From the NCBI GenBank assembly GCA_021648125.1, contig JAKITK010000023.1:1-43372 (forward strand): a stretch of DNA of 43,372 nucleotides, in the 5' to 3' direction. Below, one piece after another: positions 22,808-31,847 of this stretch. How positions within the stretch are numbered: position 1 is the stretch's first letter; every line of letters starts with the position of its first letter. The notes under the pieces were generated by a model. The model was given only the letters and a program-made list of their open reading frames with translations. It had not been told where the DNA came from and made no database searches. This DNA comes from Lysobacterales bacterium (GTDB taxonomy: Bacteria; Pseudomonadota; Gammaproteobacteria; Xanthomonadales; SZUA-36). The position numbers and the translations under genes were made by a program.

Positions 22808-23060
22808 AGGTGTGAAACCGATATTTCGCTAAATTGGCTGTTCCCTGCAGAGAGTGGCACGGCATCTCTAGTCCTGAGAACAGGAATCGGCAGCAGAACG
22901 GCAAAAATCCAGCATGAATAACCTACAGTGGTGAGATTTCACGGTGATCTGACTAAAAACGTGACAAAAAGTAGGCGGTTCAGGCGAAAGCTCACTCAAA
23001 AAACTACTTCGATACATGTCAGTTTCATGGAAAAGGGCTTTTATGCTACTTATACTCACC

Positions 23061-23302
23061 CTTTTTAATCAGTATATTCTTGCTGGTATATAGCGCTTGT
23101 ACCGAAAATCCCTGTGCCGTAGCATACTCAACCATGCTTTTACCGGAGGCCTCACAGGCCTGAATGTGTTCTAGCCAATAACGCTGGCGCTGGGTCAGCG
23201 TGGGTATCATTTTTTGCATTGCTTATTGCTCCTGGTTCATCAGAAGCATAGCGTGACTGAAAATCGTTCAGGAAAACAGGGTGGGGTTTACTTTGCGCTT
23301 AC
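23061..23302 (-). mobile_element. Truncated IS66-family element: left end and start of tnpA
   Basis: On the minus strand the left end GTAAGCGCAAAGTAAACCCC starts at 23302 or, with sliding, a base or so before it. A tnpA start at 23219 encodes MQKMIPTLTQRQRYWLEHIQ, then SMVEYATAQGFSVQALYTSK NILIKK, and stops at the junction with IS91 copy 2. It differs from the 2014 tnpA at several codons, so it is a separate lineage of the same family. It was inserted into the 3' region of IS91 copy 3. Confidence 0.85.
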
Positions 23303-25076
23303 ATTTAAGTAGCCAGCACCGGATTCATATGCGTTTTACACCAATTCTCACACTTGGGGCGATAGGAAACTTACCGGTCCCTTCTTGGGATCAGTAAGCA
23401 GCTAGTTTTCCGGGCGTGTTCTTTCAGTCAAACAACCCCGTTACTGGTGGAGCCCGACATTCAGGTAACAAGCTCAGGTCTGTCGAACTTGCTCTGTCAT
23501 CAAGATGGGCGAGTATCTTCTGAATAACTGCTGGGTCTTCGATACAAGCGATAATCTTGACATCGCCACCGCAGGCATTGCAGGTTTCGATATCAATACC
23601 AAATACACGTTTTAACCGCTTTGCCCAAGTCATAACCACCCTGAACTCAGCAGGTGTTTGGTCCTCATCAAGTGACCTGGGCTTCTTGACTTTGCCCCGC
23701 TTTGCGGGTGTTACCTCAGCGCGGTGTTTACTGTTTGGGGCGAACACGCCATGGAAACGAGTCAGGTTGACCCTTGGTTTAGGCACCAGGGAAACCAACC
23801 TTGAGATAAAATCCAATGGTTCAAATATGACGTGCGTTGTACCGTTGCGCCAGGGTGTTTTTAACTCGTAGCGCACTCTGCCGTTTCGGGTCATTGATAA
23901 GCGTTTTGTGGACACCGCCGTTCTGGTGATATAGCGGCACAAGCGTTCCAGCTTTGCACGCTCATTTGAATTGGTGGCTACACCTGCATGCAGCGAGAAA
24001 CCACCGACCTCACCCACGGTGCTTGCAAACGGGTTTTCTGAACCGCAGTCAGGCAAAGTTTGTAACGTAAATACCTTGCGACCTTGCTGTGGCCCTACTG
24101 CAATGCGATAGGTTATTGAGCTTCCCAACAGTTGATTCGAAGGGTCTTCATCTGAGGCGTCCACTGCTTCCGGGGTGAGGTAAATATTGCCGGTATCGCG
24201 TTCTAGCAAGCCCTGGCGCTCAAGATAACGAACAACGCGGTGAGCAATGGTATGTGTTAGTTGTAGGAGCTCACCACCGGTTGGGGCCTTGACCCGTCGA
24301 AAGCGTAGCGGGTGCTCATTGGCGTCGCCGATATACACTCCATCCAGAAATAAACTATGAAAGTGGATATTCAGATTCAATGCACTGCCAAATCGCTGGA
24401 TCAGGGTCACTGCACCGGTTTGTGCCATGGGTTTCGCAAAGCCCGCTTTGTGCGCCAGGTGTGTGGAGATGGCGCGGTAGACGATACCCAGCGCCCCAGT
24501 CATGGCTTTAGGGTTACTGGCAAATAGAAACCGCAGCGGGAACGGTACACTAAGCACCCATTGGCGCATAGGCTGATACGGGAGTATTTCCTCTACCAGC
24601 AGAGCGGCACTGTCGGCCATGCGTCGTGCGCCACAACTGGGGCAGAAGCCACGCTTCTTACAGCTAAACGCTACCAACCTCTCATCACGGCAGGACTCAC
24701 ACCTGACCCTCAAAAAGCCATGTTCAAGTCTTCCACATTTTAAGTACTCATCGAATTCTTTTGTGACGTAGGCCGGTAAGTACCTACCCTGACTGGTAAG
24801 TTCAGCCTGAAACTCAGGCCAGTACTCCTGGACAATCTGGTAGAGCAAAGTCGTTTCGGGCCTGTGGCGAACGTATACCGCAGCGGGCTTTGGCCGTATC
24901 TTGCGGACTTGGTGCGAGTGCAATCCCATGTTTCGACCAAATACATAAAGTATTCGCTTGTGGGCTTGTGTAGCGCAATGGGTATATTCTCAAATCGTTG
25001 TGAGCAAAATGCGCTAATCAATGTCATATTTTTGCGCAGATTCACGAGAACTTTCTACTTAAAGACGCAACTAGTT
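23303..25076 (-). mobile_element. IS91-family transposon, copy 3, transposase intact but 3' end cut by IS66
   Basis: The left end (AACTAGTTGCG) lies at 25076. The 3' region matches remnants 1 and 2 down to GGTGCTGGCTACTTAAAT and is then replaced by the IS66 end at 23302. The replication-origin-type end of the transposon is therefore missing. Confidence 0.8.
23424..24929 (-). CDS. IS91-family HUH transposase, intact
   Basis: This 501-residue rolling-circle transposase nicks and transfers a single strand at the element end. The N-terminal zinc region ([32 protein letters not shown]) is followed by the metal-binding HUH motif in [16 protein letters not shown] (about residues 199-214) and a C-terminal cysteine pair IETCNACGGDVKIIACIEDP. 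The tyrosine region is probably around [29 protein letters not shown]. It is the only uninterrupted copy and the reference for defining the short insertions in the other copies. No strong ribosome-binding site precedes the ATG. It could mobilise related ends in trans. Confidence 0.93.
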   Translation of the reverse strand: MGLHSHQVRKIRPKPAAVYVRHRPETTLLYQIVQEYWPEFQAELTSQGRYLPAYVTKEFDEYLKCGRLEHGFLRVRCESCRDERLVAFSCKKRGFCPSCGARRMADSAALLVEEILPYQPMRQWVLSVPFPLRFLFASNPKAMTGALGIVYRAISTHLAHKAGFAKPMAQTGAVTLIQRFGSALNLNIHFHSLFLDGVYIGDANEHPLRFRRVKAPTGGELLQLTHTIAHRVVRYLERQGLLERDTGNIYLTPEAVDASDEDPSNQLLGSSITYRIAVGPQQGRKVFTLQTLPDCGSENPFASTVGEVGGFSLHAGVATNSNERAKLERLCRYITRTAVSTKRLSMTRNGRVRYELKTPWRNGTTHVIFEPLDFISRLVSLVPKPRVNLTRFHGVFAPNSKHRAEVTPAKRGKVKKPRSLDEDQTPAEFRVVMTWAKRLKRVFGIDIETCNACGGDVKIIACIEDPAVIQKILAHLDDRASSTDLSLLPECRAPPVTGLFD

Positions 25077-25099
25077 AGTGCCTGACCGAGAAAGGAATC

Positions 25100-25590
25100 G
25101 TAGCGAGGGGCTCATCGGTTTGTGCATCAATTAACTGGGCATTAAAGCGGATACGCGAACCAGACCGCTGCACTCCGCCTTCAATAATGGTGGCCACCCC
25201 TAGTTCGGCCGCAATTTCCCGGATTTTCTTGGTGGTGTCTTTGTATTCCATTACCGATGTTCGTGAAATGACCTTTAATGAACCGATCTTGGCTAACTGA
25301 GTTAACAGGTCATCGTGCATACCTTCTAACCTGCTTTGAAGTAAGCTGCTCTGGAGTCAGCTGTTCCGGTTCAGTGACAGAAGCATCAGGCCCATCGCTG
25401 CGTTGATATGGATTAATAAGCAATAACACCACAGCCAATGCCAGAAATCCGATAACAATACGGTCTAGCTTACGCCCGGTTGAATGGGTAACAGACTGCG
25501 AGCGATCCACCTCAGATTCCGGCTTGATACCCTCGGGCGTCATCTCAAAAGCCCAGGCAATAATCACAGCAACCGGAAAGCCTAGCGCGG
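25100..25590 (-). pseudogene. TolB-like/TPR regulatory protein, truncated and frameshifted
   Basis: Two minus-strand pieces belong to one gene. The upstream piece (25590 to 25310) reads GFPVAVIIAWAFEMTPEGIK, VDRSQSVTHSTGRKLDRIVI and a membrane segment GFLALAVVLLLINPY. The downstream piece (25320 to 25100) reads MHDDLLTQLAKIGSLKVISR, TSVMEYKDTTKKIREIAAEL and GGVQRSGSRIRFNAQLIDAQ. Homologues continue straight from one to the other, with about 30 residues more between them and a DNA-binding or cyclase domain before. Both ends are lost: one against IS91 copy 3, the other against an aroE fragment. Confidence 0.75.
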
Positions 25591-25866
25591 CAGCCGGTAT
25601 TACTCCGGTTATTCTTGCGCAATCGCCAGATACACTGGTTATCGCCAACCGTAACCCGGCAAAAGCTGCCGACTTACTTCAGCAGCAATCAAACCCAAAC
25701 TTTCGCAGTGTTAGTCTGAAACAACTGCACGACCCACACTTGCCTAAATTTGACCTGCTGGTTAATGCCACTTCCATCGGCCATCAGGGTCAACACCCAG
25801 AACTATTCCCGGAATTATTTAAGCCCGGCACACTTTTATACGACCTCAATTACGGCACGGCTGGTG
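25590..25866 (+). pseudogene. aroE: Shikimate dehydrogenase (AroE) fragment
   Basis: The frame reads GITPVILAQSPDTLVIANRN, PAKAADLLQQQSNPNF, LPKFDLLVNATSIGHQGQHP and PGTLLYDLNYGTA. This is the NADP-binding half of AroE, including the NAT/NAS-T-x-x-G motif and YDLNYG. The catalytic N-terminal half is absent and the C-terminal end is replaced after YGTA by GC-rich palindromic sequence (25875-26040). It cannot encode an active enzyme; a functional aroE is expected elsewhere. Confidence 0.85.
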
Positions 25867-26010
25867 GGCTGAACAAAGGAAGGCGTAGCCGACGACTTCA
25901 GGTCGCCGAAGGAGGCGCGCGCCGCAGCGCTGCAGTAAAATATCCTGACCTTGCACCAAGCGGAACCGGTGGCATTTTTGAAGCAAGCTTAAAAAATGGG
26001 ATCGCGACGC

Positions 26011-26037
26011 CTCTGCCGAGGCTTCGCCTCGGCAGAG
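26011..26037. repeat. Perfect 12-bp stem hairpin
   Basis: CTCTGCCGAGGC, loop TTC, then GCCTCGGCAGAG. It lies with another GC-rich palindromic stretch (25878-25940, GCCGACGACTTCAGGTCGCC) in the join between the aroE fragment and gabD. No T run follows. Confidence 0.8.
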
Positions 26038-26202
26038 CAGCCCGATCGGTAATTCCTACCCTGATGAAAAGCCACACCCCTTCAATAAGGTGCTCACTTT
26101 GGTGAGGGCGTGGTAACATATTTTCAGGAACTTACCCGGCCCACTTGCGAAACGCGGCTGACAGGCCCATCATCATGTAAGCAAATTATGTGGAGATGCC
26201 CA

Positions 26203-27678
26203 ATGCCCGGCCCAACCAACCTGATATCCAAGCTCAGAGACCCGTCTCTGCTCGTTACTCAAGCCTATGTGGCTGGGAAATGGGTGGACGCCGATAATGG
26301 TGCCACACTTGATGTCACCAACCCCGCGCGCGGGGATGTGATTGCCGAAGTCGCCGATTGCGGGGTGGATGAAACCCGCCGGGCCATTGATGCCGCTCAC
26401 GCCGCCCAAAAGGAATGGGCCGCGCGCACCGGCAAGGAACGGGCTGCCGTGTTGCGCAAATGGTTTGACCTGATGGTGGAGAACGCCGATGATCTCGGGG
26501 CCATCCTGACCGCTGAAATGGGTAAGCCGCTGGCTGAAGCCAAGGGCGAAATTCTTTATGGGGCCAGCTTTATCGAGTGGTTCAGCGAGGAGGCCAAGCG
26601 GGTTTACGGCGAGACCATCCCCGGCCATCAGCCAAGCAAACGCATTGTGGTGATCAAGCAGCCGGTGGGGGTTGTGGCCTCGATAACCCCGTGGAATTTC
26701 CCCAATGCGATGATTGCGCGCAAGGTAGGCTCGGCGCTGGCCGTGGGCTGCGCCTTTGTCGCCAAACCCGCCGCTGAAACGCCGCTTTCAGCACTGGCAA
26801 TGGCGGTGCTGGCTGAGCGCGCCGGTGTGCCCAAGGGGGTGTTTTCGGTGGTGCCTTCCAGTCAGGCTTCCGATATCGGCCAGGAGTTCACCTCCAACCC
26901 TAAGGTTCGCAAACTGACCTTTACCGGCTCCACACAGGTCGGGCGCATTTTGCTGGCCCAAGGGGCAAAGCAGGTAATGAAAATGAGCATGGAACTGGGG
27001 GGAAACGCGCCGTTTATCGTCTTTGACGACGCGGATATTGATGCTGCTGTTGCCGGCGCGATGATCGCTAAATTCCGCAATAACGGCCAAACATGTGTCT
27101 GTGCCAACCGGATTTATGTGCAGGACGGGGTTTATGATGCATTCGCTGAAAAGCTGACCGTAGCCGTGGAAAAAATGAAGGTGGGGGATGGCTTTGAGGA
27201 AGGCGTTGTTGCCGGGCCATTGATTACCGAGGCGGCGGTGCAAAAGGTTGAGGCCCATATTGCCGACGCCCTTGCCAAAGGGGCGGCCATTGCCACCGGC
27301 GGCCACCGCCACGCGCTGGGCGGCACGTTTTTCGAGCCAACCACGCTCACTGGCGTCACCCGAGAGATGATGGTTACCAATGACGAAACCTTTGGCCCGG
27401 TCGCGCCACTATTTCGCTTCAAGGATGAGGGTGATGTAATCGAGCAGGCCAATGACACCATCTTTGGCTTGGCCAGCTATTTTTACGCCAATGATCTAAG
27501 CCGCGTCTGGCGAGTGGCCGAGGCGCTGGAATATGGCATGGTTGGGGTTAATACCGGCCTTATTTCCACCGAAGTGGCCCCCTTTGGCGGGATCAAGCAA
27601 TCGGGGCAAGGCCGCGAAGGCTCCCACCACGGGGTAGAGGATTATCTGGAAATGAAATACATCTGCATGGATGTTTAA
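26203..27678 (+). CDS. gabD: NAD(P)-dependent succinate-semialdehyde dehydrogenase
   Basis: This 491-residue aldehyde dehydrogenase is predicted to oxidise succinate semialdehyde to succinate in the GABA shunt. The cofactor-binding SITPWNFPNAMIARK and FTGSTQVGRILLAQG, the general base Glu in MELGGNAPFIVFDDAD and the catalytic Cys in FRNNGQTCVCANR are present; FGLASYFY and GGIKQSGQGREGSHHG match GabD-type enzymes. GGAG 7 bases before ATG 26203 fixes the start, although the frame opens at 26110. GC content is visibly higher than in the flanks. No gabT partner is nearby, so it may act on other semialdehydes. The block to 31.7 kb may have been acquired together. Confidence 0.9.
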   Translation: MPGPTNLISKLRDPSLLVTQAYVAGKWVDADNGATLDVTNPARGDVIAEVADCGVDETRRAIDAAHAAQKEWAARTGKERAAVLRKWFDLMVENADDLGAILTAEMGKPLAEAKGEILYGASFIEWFSEEAKRVYGETIPGHQPSKRIVVIKQPVGVVASITPWNFPNAMIARKVGSALAVGCAFVAKPAAETPLSALAMAVLAERAGVPKGVFSVVPSSQASDIGQEFTSNPKVRKLTFTGSTQVGRILLAQGAKQVMKMSMELGGNAPFIVFDDADIDAAVAGAMIAKFRNNGQTCVCANRIYVQDGVYDAFAEKLTVAVEKMKVGDGFEEGVVAGPLITEAAVQKVEAHIADALAKGAAIATGGHRHALGGTFFEPTTLTGVTREMMVTNDETFGPVAPLFRFKDEGDVIEQANDTIFGLASYFYANDLSRVWRVAEALEYGMVGVNTGLISTEVAPFGGIKQSGQGREGSHHGVEDYLEMKYICMDV

Positions 27679-27822
27679 ATATCATATATAAAACAACGTT
27701 CTAGCATGTGATTGATTTGCCTTGTCGGGGCGAGGTTTTAGCCCTTATTGGAACACCACTATGTCCCATTTAGCCTAATTCCTGACCGTGTTAGTGTTGA
27801 AGAAAGACCTGTTATGTAGAAC

Positions 27823-27874
27823 TTCCGTCTACCACCCCCTACCTTTCTGGCAAGGGAGGGGGTGGTAGACGGAA
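27823..27874. repeat. Long perfect hairpin between gabD and the ABC operon
   Basis: An 18-bp perfect stem (TTCCGTCTACCACCCCCT at 27823-27840 and its complement at 27857-27874) that can extend inward by four pairs past one mismatch. The two genes converge here, so it may act as a terminator, but no T run follows. The remainder of 27679-28016 shows no convincing gene. Confidence 0.75.
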
Positions 27875-28016
27875 CCTCTAACAGCAGCAGACAGGGTTTT
27901 GAAGGTCTTGGCGAGTGGCATAGAGCAGGAAACCCGAACTTTCAGACAACATGTTGCGCAATCTCATGATGGCCCGGAGACCATAATTTTTATGAAAATT
28001 ACTCGCATTATGACCA

Positions 28017-30386
28017 TTATTCATAGGCAATGGCCTCCTGAACGGTGATATTTGTTGCCCTGTTGGCAGGCACGCTGCTGGCGAGGTAACCAAACAGCAA
28101 TGTGACAACAAGCGTGATGCTAAAGCCTGATTGGCTGAAGGCAAAGTCGAGCGGTGTATTTTCGCCCAATATCAGTTCACCGAAGAATTGCGCGGCAAGG
28201 GAACTCATTGGCAAGGCCAGCAGCAGGCCAACCGTAACGCTTAGGGCGGAGATGATGAACCCCTCGATAACGAACAATCGTATGACCACTTTGGGGGTGG
28301 CACCAATGGCGCGCAGCACCCCGATCTCGCGGGTTCTCTCCATCACGTTTATGCCCATCGCCGAGCCCATGCCCATGGCCGAGACCGACAGAACCAGCAG
28401 CGACAAAAACAGGATTACCATCAGGATAATGTTCAGATGGTCAAATATCACCTTGGCCCGCTCGGCCTGAGACATAACGACAATGACATCCATGCCTGTG
28501 CTTTCTATGGCTTGTTCAATCTGTATTTTGGCCTGAATGACGCTGTCATATGATCGGTCCGACAAGGAAACCAGCAGATTGTTCACCAAGCCATCAGGGT
28601 TTGCCAGCGCGTTGAATTTTTCCAGATCCAGATATATTTTGGGGCTATCAAATTCGCGCACCACGCCTACCAACTTGGCTGATACCTCATTGCCTCCCAC
28701 GGTGATCGGATAGCTGTTGCCAATGATCAGGGGTTTAAACGCAGGGGCGGCACCTTGGTTGGTAACAAATTCCAGCTCCACCGAGCTGCTCAACCAAGTG
28801 CCCTGCAACAAATCACGCTCAATCATTATGCTGTCAAACGGTGCAGCAATCACCGAGATGCCGGCAGACGAAAGTGTGATGTCATCGCTATTAACCTGCA
28901 CGGGCCCGCGCACCCGGGCTTCGATATTGCTAACGCCTTCAATACTATCAAAATGCGCGATGGCGACCTCAGGCGGCAGTTGCTCTTTCATCAGGATCTG
29001 GACGTCATACTTTAGCGATTGCGCCGAATTATCCAGAAAAACACGCAAGGATTCACGCACGTTAAACCCGGTCAAAAAAATGGCCACGCCCAATGCCATT
29101 GTCGCCACGGTTACAATCATTCGGGATTTGCGGCGCGAGACGTTTCTTATCGACAGCGACAGGGTAGTGGAGCCGCTTACCCTTGTGTGATTACCTGAAA
29201 CCTTGCTCTGATCGGTGTTTATGCCATAATCGCCAAGGGCATCTGCAACGGATATTTTAATTCCCTTTAGCAGTGCCGGCAGTGAAAATATGATTGGCAG
29301 TAAAAGCCCGAATGCAATGATCATTATATATATCCATGCGGGCATTTGCGTGGTCAAAATATCAAAATTTATGATCCCCGCAACAAAAGCAGAAAACGCT
29401 TTGCCCGATAATACCGCCAATGGCAGACCAATGGCGATTGAGACAAGCGCTATGCCCAGAATATAGCTGACATAGATTTGAAAGATATGCGCCCTTGTGG
29501 CCCCCATGGCCTTCATAGTGCCTATTTGCCGGATCTGCTGGGTGAAAATGCTGCTCATCAGCTGTGAAATCAAAACCATCGCCATGGCAAAAGCCAGCAG
29601 ACCGATGGTGGCAATCAGATAGAGCATGGTGTTGAGCTGAAACTGATGCGGGTGCTCATCAAATTTGGGAATGGTGAAGCTGTCTATGCTTATCCCTGCC
29701 TGTGAGAATTCCACCGCCAACTGGTCATATTTTGCCCGCACCTCCTCAATTGTTTTCACACCCGCAAAGCGAATGATCAGTCTTTGTTTTGCCGGGTTGC
29801 CTGAAAGGCGGGTGTAGTTGGCCTGATCGGTATAGGCAAAGATGAGTTGATCCTGAGATGACGGCGCTTGGCCAGGATCAAAAGCAAAACCTGATATTTC
29901 TGTTTCAAACACCTCACCCCCTGATTGCAGCCGTGCAAGCGCACCTGTGGTAAAATTTGATATCAGCAGCCCGTCCCGCTCAATAAAAATCGTTCCCTCG
30001 GGTGGCGGAAATCGCTCGTTTTGCTGGTAAATTTTGGCAACTGTCAGGTGCTCGAAATCTGCAACAGAATAGAGCCAGACAGGCAGCCATACATCCGGCT
30101 TAACCTCTATCCTGAGCGTGATTTTGTCACGAAAACCTGCCGCCATGATATCCGGGTTGCTGCGCAGTTCATCAAGGTTCAGCTTGTCAAAATCGCTTGA
30201 TTGAATGGCAATATGGGGTGGGTTCGTTTGTGAAAAATTCTCACTCAGATCATTGTTCATAATCAGCATCGACACCAGCAATGTGCCGATGCCCCACAGG
30301 CCGATGGTAAGGGCTAAAATGGCCGTCAGGGTCGAGCCAAGTTTTGCCCTCATGTCACGAAAGGATTTTCTCAGGATTATAGGCAT
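28017..30386 (-). CDS. FtsX/MacB-type ABC transporter permease
   Basis: This 789-residue inner-membrane protein has two FtsX-like halves. An N-terminal membrane helix (LTAILALTIGLWGIGTLLVS) is followed by a large periplasmic region, three helices (about 255-385, LIATIGLLAFAMAMVLISQL) with the IGTMKAMGATRAHIF loop, another anchor (MIVTVATMALGVAIFLTGFN), a second periplasmic region and three final helices with IGVLRAIGATPKVVI. The two K/RAxGAT loops contact the ATPase. Start overlaps the ATPase stop by one base (TGATG). Such pairs move lipids, lipoproteins, peptides or drugs; no membrane-fusion partner is present. Confidence 0.9.
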   Translation of the reverse strand: MPIILRKSFRDMRAKLGSTLTAILALTIGLWGIGTLLVSMLIMNNDLSENFSQTNPPHIAIQSSDFDKLNLDELRSNPDIMAAGFRDKITLRIEVKPDVWLPVWLYSVADFEHLTVAKIYQQNERFPPPEGTIFIERDGLLISNFTTGALARLQSGGEVFETEISGFAFDPGQAPSSQDQLIFAYTDQANYTRLSGNPAKQRLIIRFAGVKTIEEVRAKYDQLAVEFSQAGISIDSFTIPKFDEHPHQFQLNTMLYLIATIGLLAFAMAMVLISQLMSSIFTQQIRQIGTMKAMGATRAHIFQIYVSYILGIALVSIAIGLPLAVLSGKAFSAFVAGIINFDILTTQMPAWIYIMIIAFGLLLPIIFSLPALLKGIKISVADALGDYGINTDQSKVSGNHTRVSGSTTLSLSIRNVSRRKSRMIVTVATMALGVAIFLTGFNVRESLRVFLDNSAQSLKYDVQILMKEQLPPEVAIAHFDSIEGVSNIEARVRGPVQVNSDDITLSSAGISVIAAPFDSIMIERDLLQGTWLSSSVELEFVTNQGAAPAFKPLIIGNSYPITVGGNEVSAKLVGVVREFDSPKIYLDLEKFNALANPDGLVNNLLVSLSDRSYDSVIQAKIQIEQAIESTGMDVIVVMSQAERAKVIFDHLNIILMVILFLSLLVLSVSAMGMGSAMGINVMERTREIGVLRAIGATPKVVIRLFVIEGFIISALSVTVGLLLALPMSSLAAQFFGELILGENTPLDFAFSQSGFSITLVVTLLFGYLASSVPANRATNITVQEAIAYE

Positions 30387-31096
30387 CAGCTTTGCCCCTT
30401 TTGGCCAGAGCTCTTGGCACTGGACGAGATGATTTCTCCGTCTTGCAGCCGGATAACCCGATCAAATTCATCCTCACCAACATTTGCGTGGGTCACGACA
30501 ATAACGGTTTTGCCTTTGGCAACCAGATCAGCAAAAATTGCCTTGACGGAATCGGCTGTTGCACTGTCCAGATTGCCGGTTGGCTCGTCGGCCACCAGAA
30601 TATCGGGGTCATTGGCCAGCGCACGGGCGATGGCCGCGCGTTGCTGCTCTCCGCCTGAAAGACCTGCGGGAAATTTGTTGGCGTGGTCCAAAATACTGAC
30701 CATTTCGAGCAAGTTTTTCGCCCGCTGCAGGCGTTCATTGCGCGGAATGGTTTTGACAAACTCCATCGCCAATAGAATGTTCTCGATGATTGTCAGCGTT
30801 GGGATAAGTTGAAAAAACTGAAACACGATACCGATGTTTTTGCCGCGCCACTGCGCCAGCTGGCTTTCATTCAGCTGATGAATATCTGTGCCAATCACGG
30901 TGACAACACCGCTTGTCGGATGATCAATGCCGGTAATCAGGTTCAACATGGTGGATTTGCCGCTGCCCGACTTGCCAACAATAGCAATATATTCGCCTTG
31001 TTTGATTTCAAGCTCAATGCCATTTAAGGCCGTAAATGTCCGCTCTCCCTGAGTATAACTTCTGATCACTTGGTTGAGCTCAATGATATTGTCCAT
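30386..31096 (-). CDS. ABC transporter ATP-binding protein (LolD/MacB type)
   Basis: The 236-residue ATPase has Walker A GKSGSGKST (about 41-49), Q-loop FQFFQLIP, signature LSGGEQQR, Walker B ILVADEPTGNLD and the H-loop VTHA. It energises the FtsX-type permease encoded immediately downstream. AGGA lies about 10 bases before the ATG. A PadR-like half-site pair lies 20-40 bp upstream. The last residues are polar and dispensable-looking. Confidence 0.93.
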   Translation of the reverse strand: MDNIIELNQVIRSYTQGERTFTALNGIELEIKQGEYIAIVGKSGSGKSTMLNLITGIDHPTSGVVTVIGTDIHQLNESQLAQWRGKNIGIVFQFFQLIPTLTIIENILLAMEFVKTIPRNERLQRAKNLLEMVSILDHANKFPAGLSGGEQQRAAIARALANDPDILVADEPTGNLDSATADSVKAIFADLVAKGKTVIVVTHANVGEDEFDRVIRLQDGEIISSSAKSSGQKGQS

Positions 31097-31115
31097 GCAC
31101 TTAGTCCTGTTTTGG

Positions 31116-31137
31116 ATACTACTCTATTCGATAGCAT
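31116..31137. promoter_or_regulatory. Possible PadR operator upstream of the ABC operon
   Basis: ATACTA and TAGCAT face each other across 10 bases. They match the ATACTA/TAGTAT arms of the site at 31741 with one mismatch and a wider gap. Confidence 0.4.
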
Positions 31138-31194
31138 CTATATTTTAAAAAAGGACCAGTCGGCCCGTGACGTCTATTCAGATTGTTTGTTTAG

Positions 31195-31743
31195 CTATCC
31201 ACGCTCTTTGATGAACTCCTCGCGCAAGTGCTGCACCCACTCGACCAGCACATTCACCATCATCAAATATTGTTCGATAATCATGCGATTGCCAAAAGTG
31301 GCTTTTGCCTGGGGTTCCTGTGAATGGGGTATCAGCCAGGATTGCGTGGCGTTGATGGCGGCGGCATAAGTATCGATCAGCGCAAGCCCTTGATCGAAAT
31401 CCAGTTGCTCCAGGCTGAAAACCACAGAGTTGATATCAAAATAAAACGGGGTGATTGCGCCGGCAAAATGGGCCATCAACTGCTCAAAATGTTGGCGACC
31501 GGCAGCGGTAACCTTATACATCATTTTTTCAGGCGCTTCGCCGTCCCGCTTTGCTTCACCGCTCAGATTTCCTTGCTCAAAAAGCCTCTTGCAGCTTTTG
31601 TAAATTGCAGGTGTGCTGAGTTTAACCAGACGCGTGATCTGGTTTTTCTCGACAAATTGCGCCAGCCGATAAGCGTTCATCGGCTCCTTGAGCAATATGC
31701 TCAGCACCACCATATCGACAATTGAGTAGGTTTTGCGATTCAT
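31195..31743 (-). CDS. PadR-family transcriptional regulator
   Basis: The 182-residue protein begins TYSIVDMVVLSILLKEPMNA and YRLAQFVEKNQITRLVKLST, the PadR winged helix, with the wing near APEKMMYKVTAAGRQHFEQL. A helical C-terminal domain provides dimerisation and effector binding. PadR proteins often repress a neighbouring ABC exporter; here the exporter genes lie 98 bp downstream in the same direction. The start codon lies inside a perfect 9-bp inverted repeat with no ribosome-binding site, suggesting strong autorepression and possibly a leaderless message. Confidence 0.9.
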   Translation of the reverse strand: MNRKTYSIVDMVVLSILLKEPMNAYRLAQFVEKNQITRLVKLSTPAIYKSCKRLFEQGNLSGEAKRDGEAPEKMMYKVTAAGRQHFEQLMAHFAGAITPFYFDINSVVFSLEQLDFDQGLALIDTYAAAINATQSWLIPHSQEPQAKATFGNRMIIEQYLMMVNVLVEWVQHLREEFIKERG

Positions 31744-31761
31744 ACTATACCATATAGTATG
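31741..31761. promoter_or_regulatory. Putative PadR operator at the regulator's start codon
   Basis: CATACTATA-CCA-TATAGTATG is a perfect inverted repeat whose left arm contains the complement of the ATG. On the minus strand TATAGT, a good -10 box, ends directly before the start codon. Confidence 0.65.
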
Positions 31762-31847
31762 ACTGTATCTAATAGCAAGGGTTCTGGCGCAAACTTTCTG
31801 CCGGTTCTAAGGTAATCCCCCCATTTTTGATGGGGGCGCTTGTAGAA

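Larger units (their letters stand above)
21097..23055 (+). mobile_element. IS91-family transposon, copy 2 (inactive)
   Basis: The element runs from AACTAGTTGCG (21097, matched by the left end of copy 3) to GCTACTTATAC (23055). The leader before the transposase is closely similar to that of copy 3. The 3' non-coding region differs from copy 3 and the remnants but ends in the same TACTTATAC. It abuts an IS66 fragment. Confidence 0.8.

Noticed and set aside
26788-27312. 174-codon minus-strand frame inside gabD
   Set aside because: High-GC genes commonly have long antisense frames; gabD itself has all catalytic motifs.
27878-28144. 88-codon minus-strand frame overlapping the permease end
   Set aside because: It shares sequence with the permease gene in another frame and has no family signature, although its last 35 codons look protein-like.
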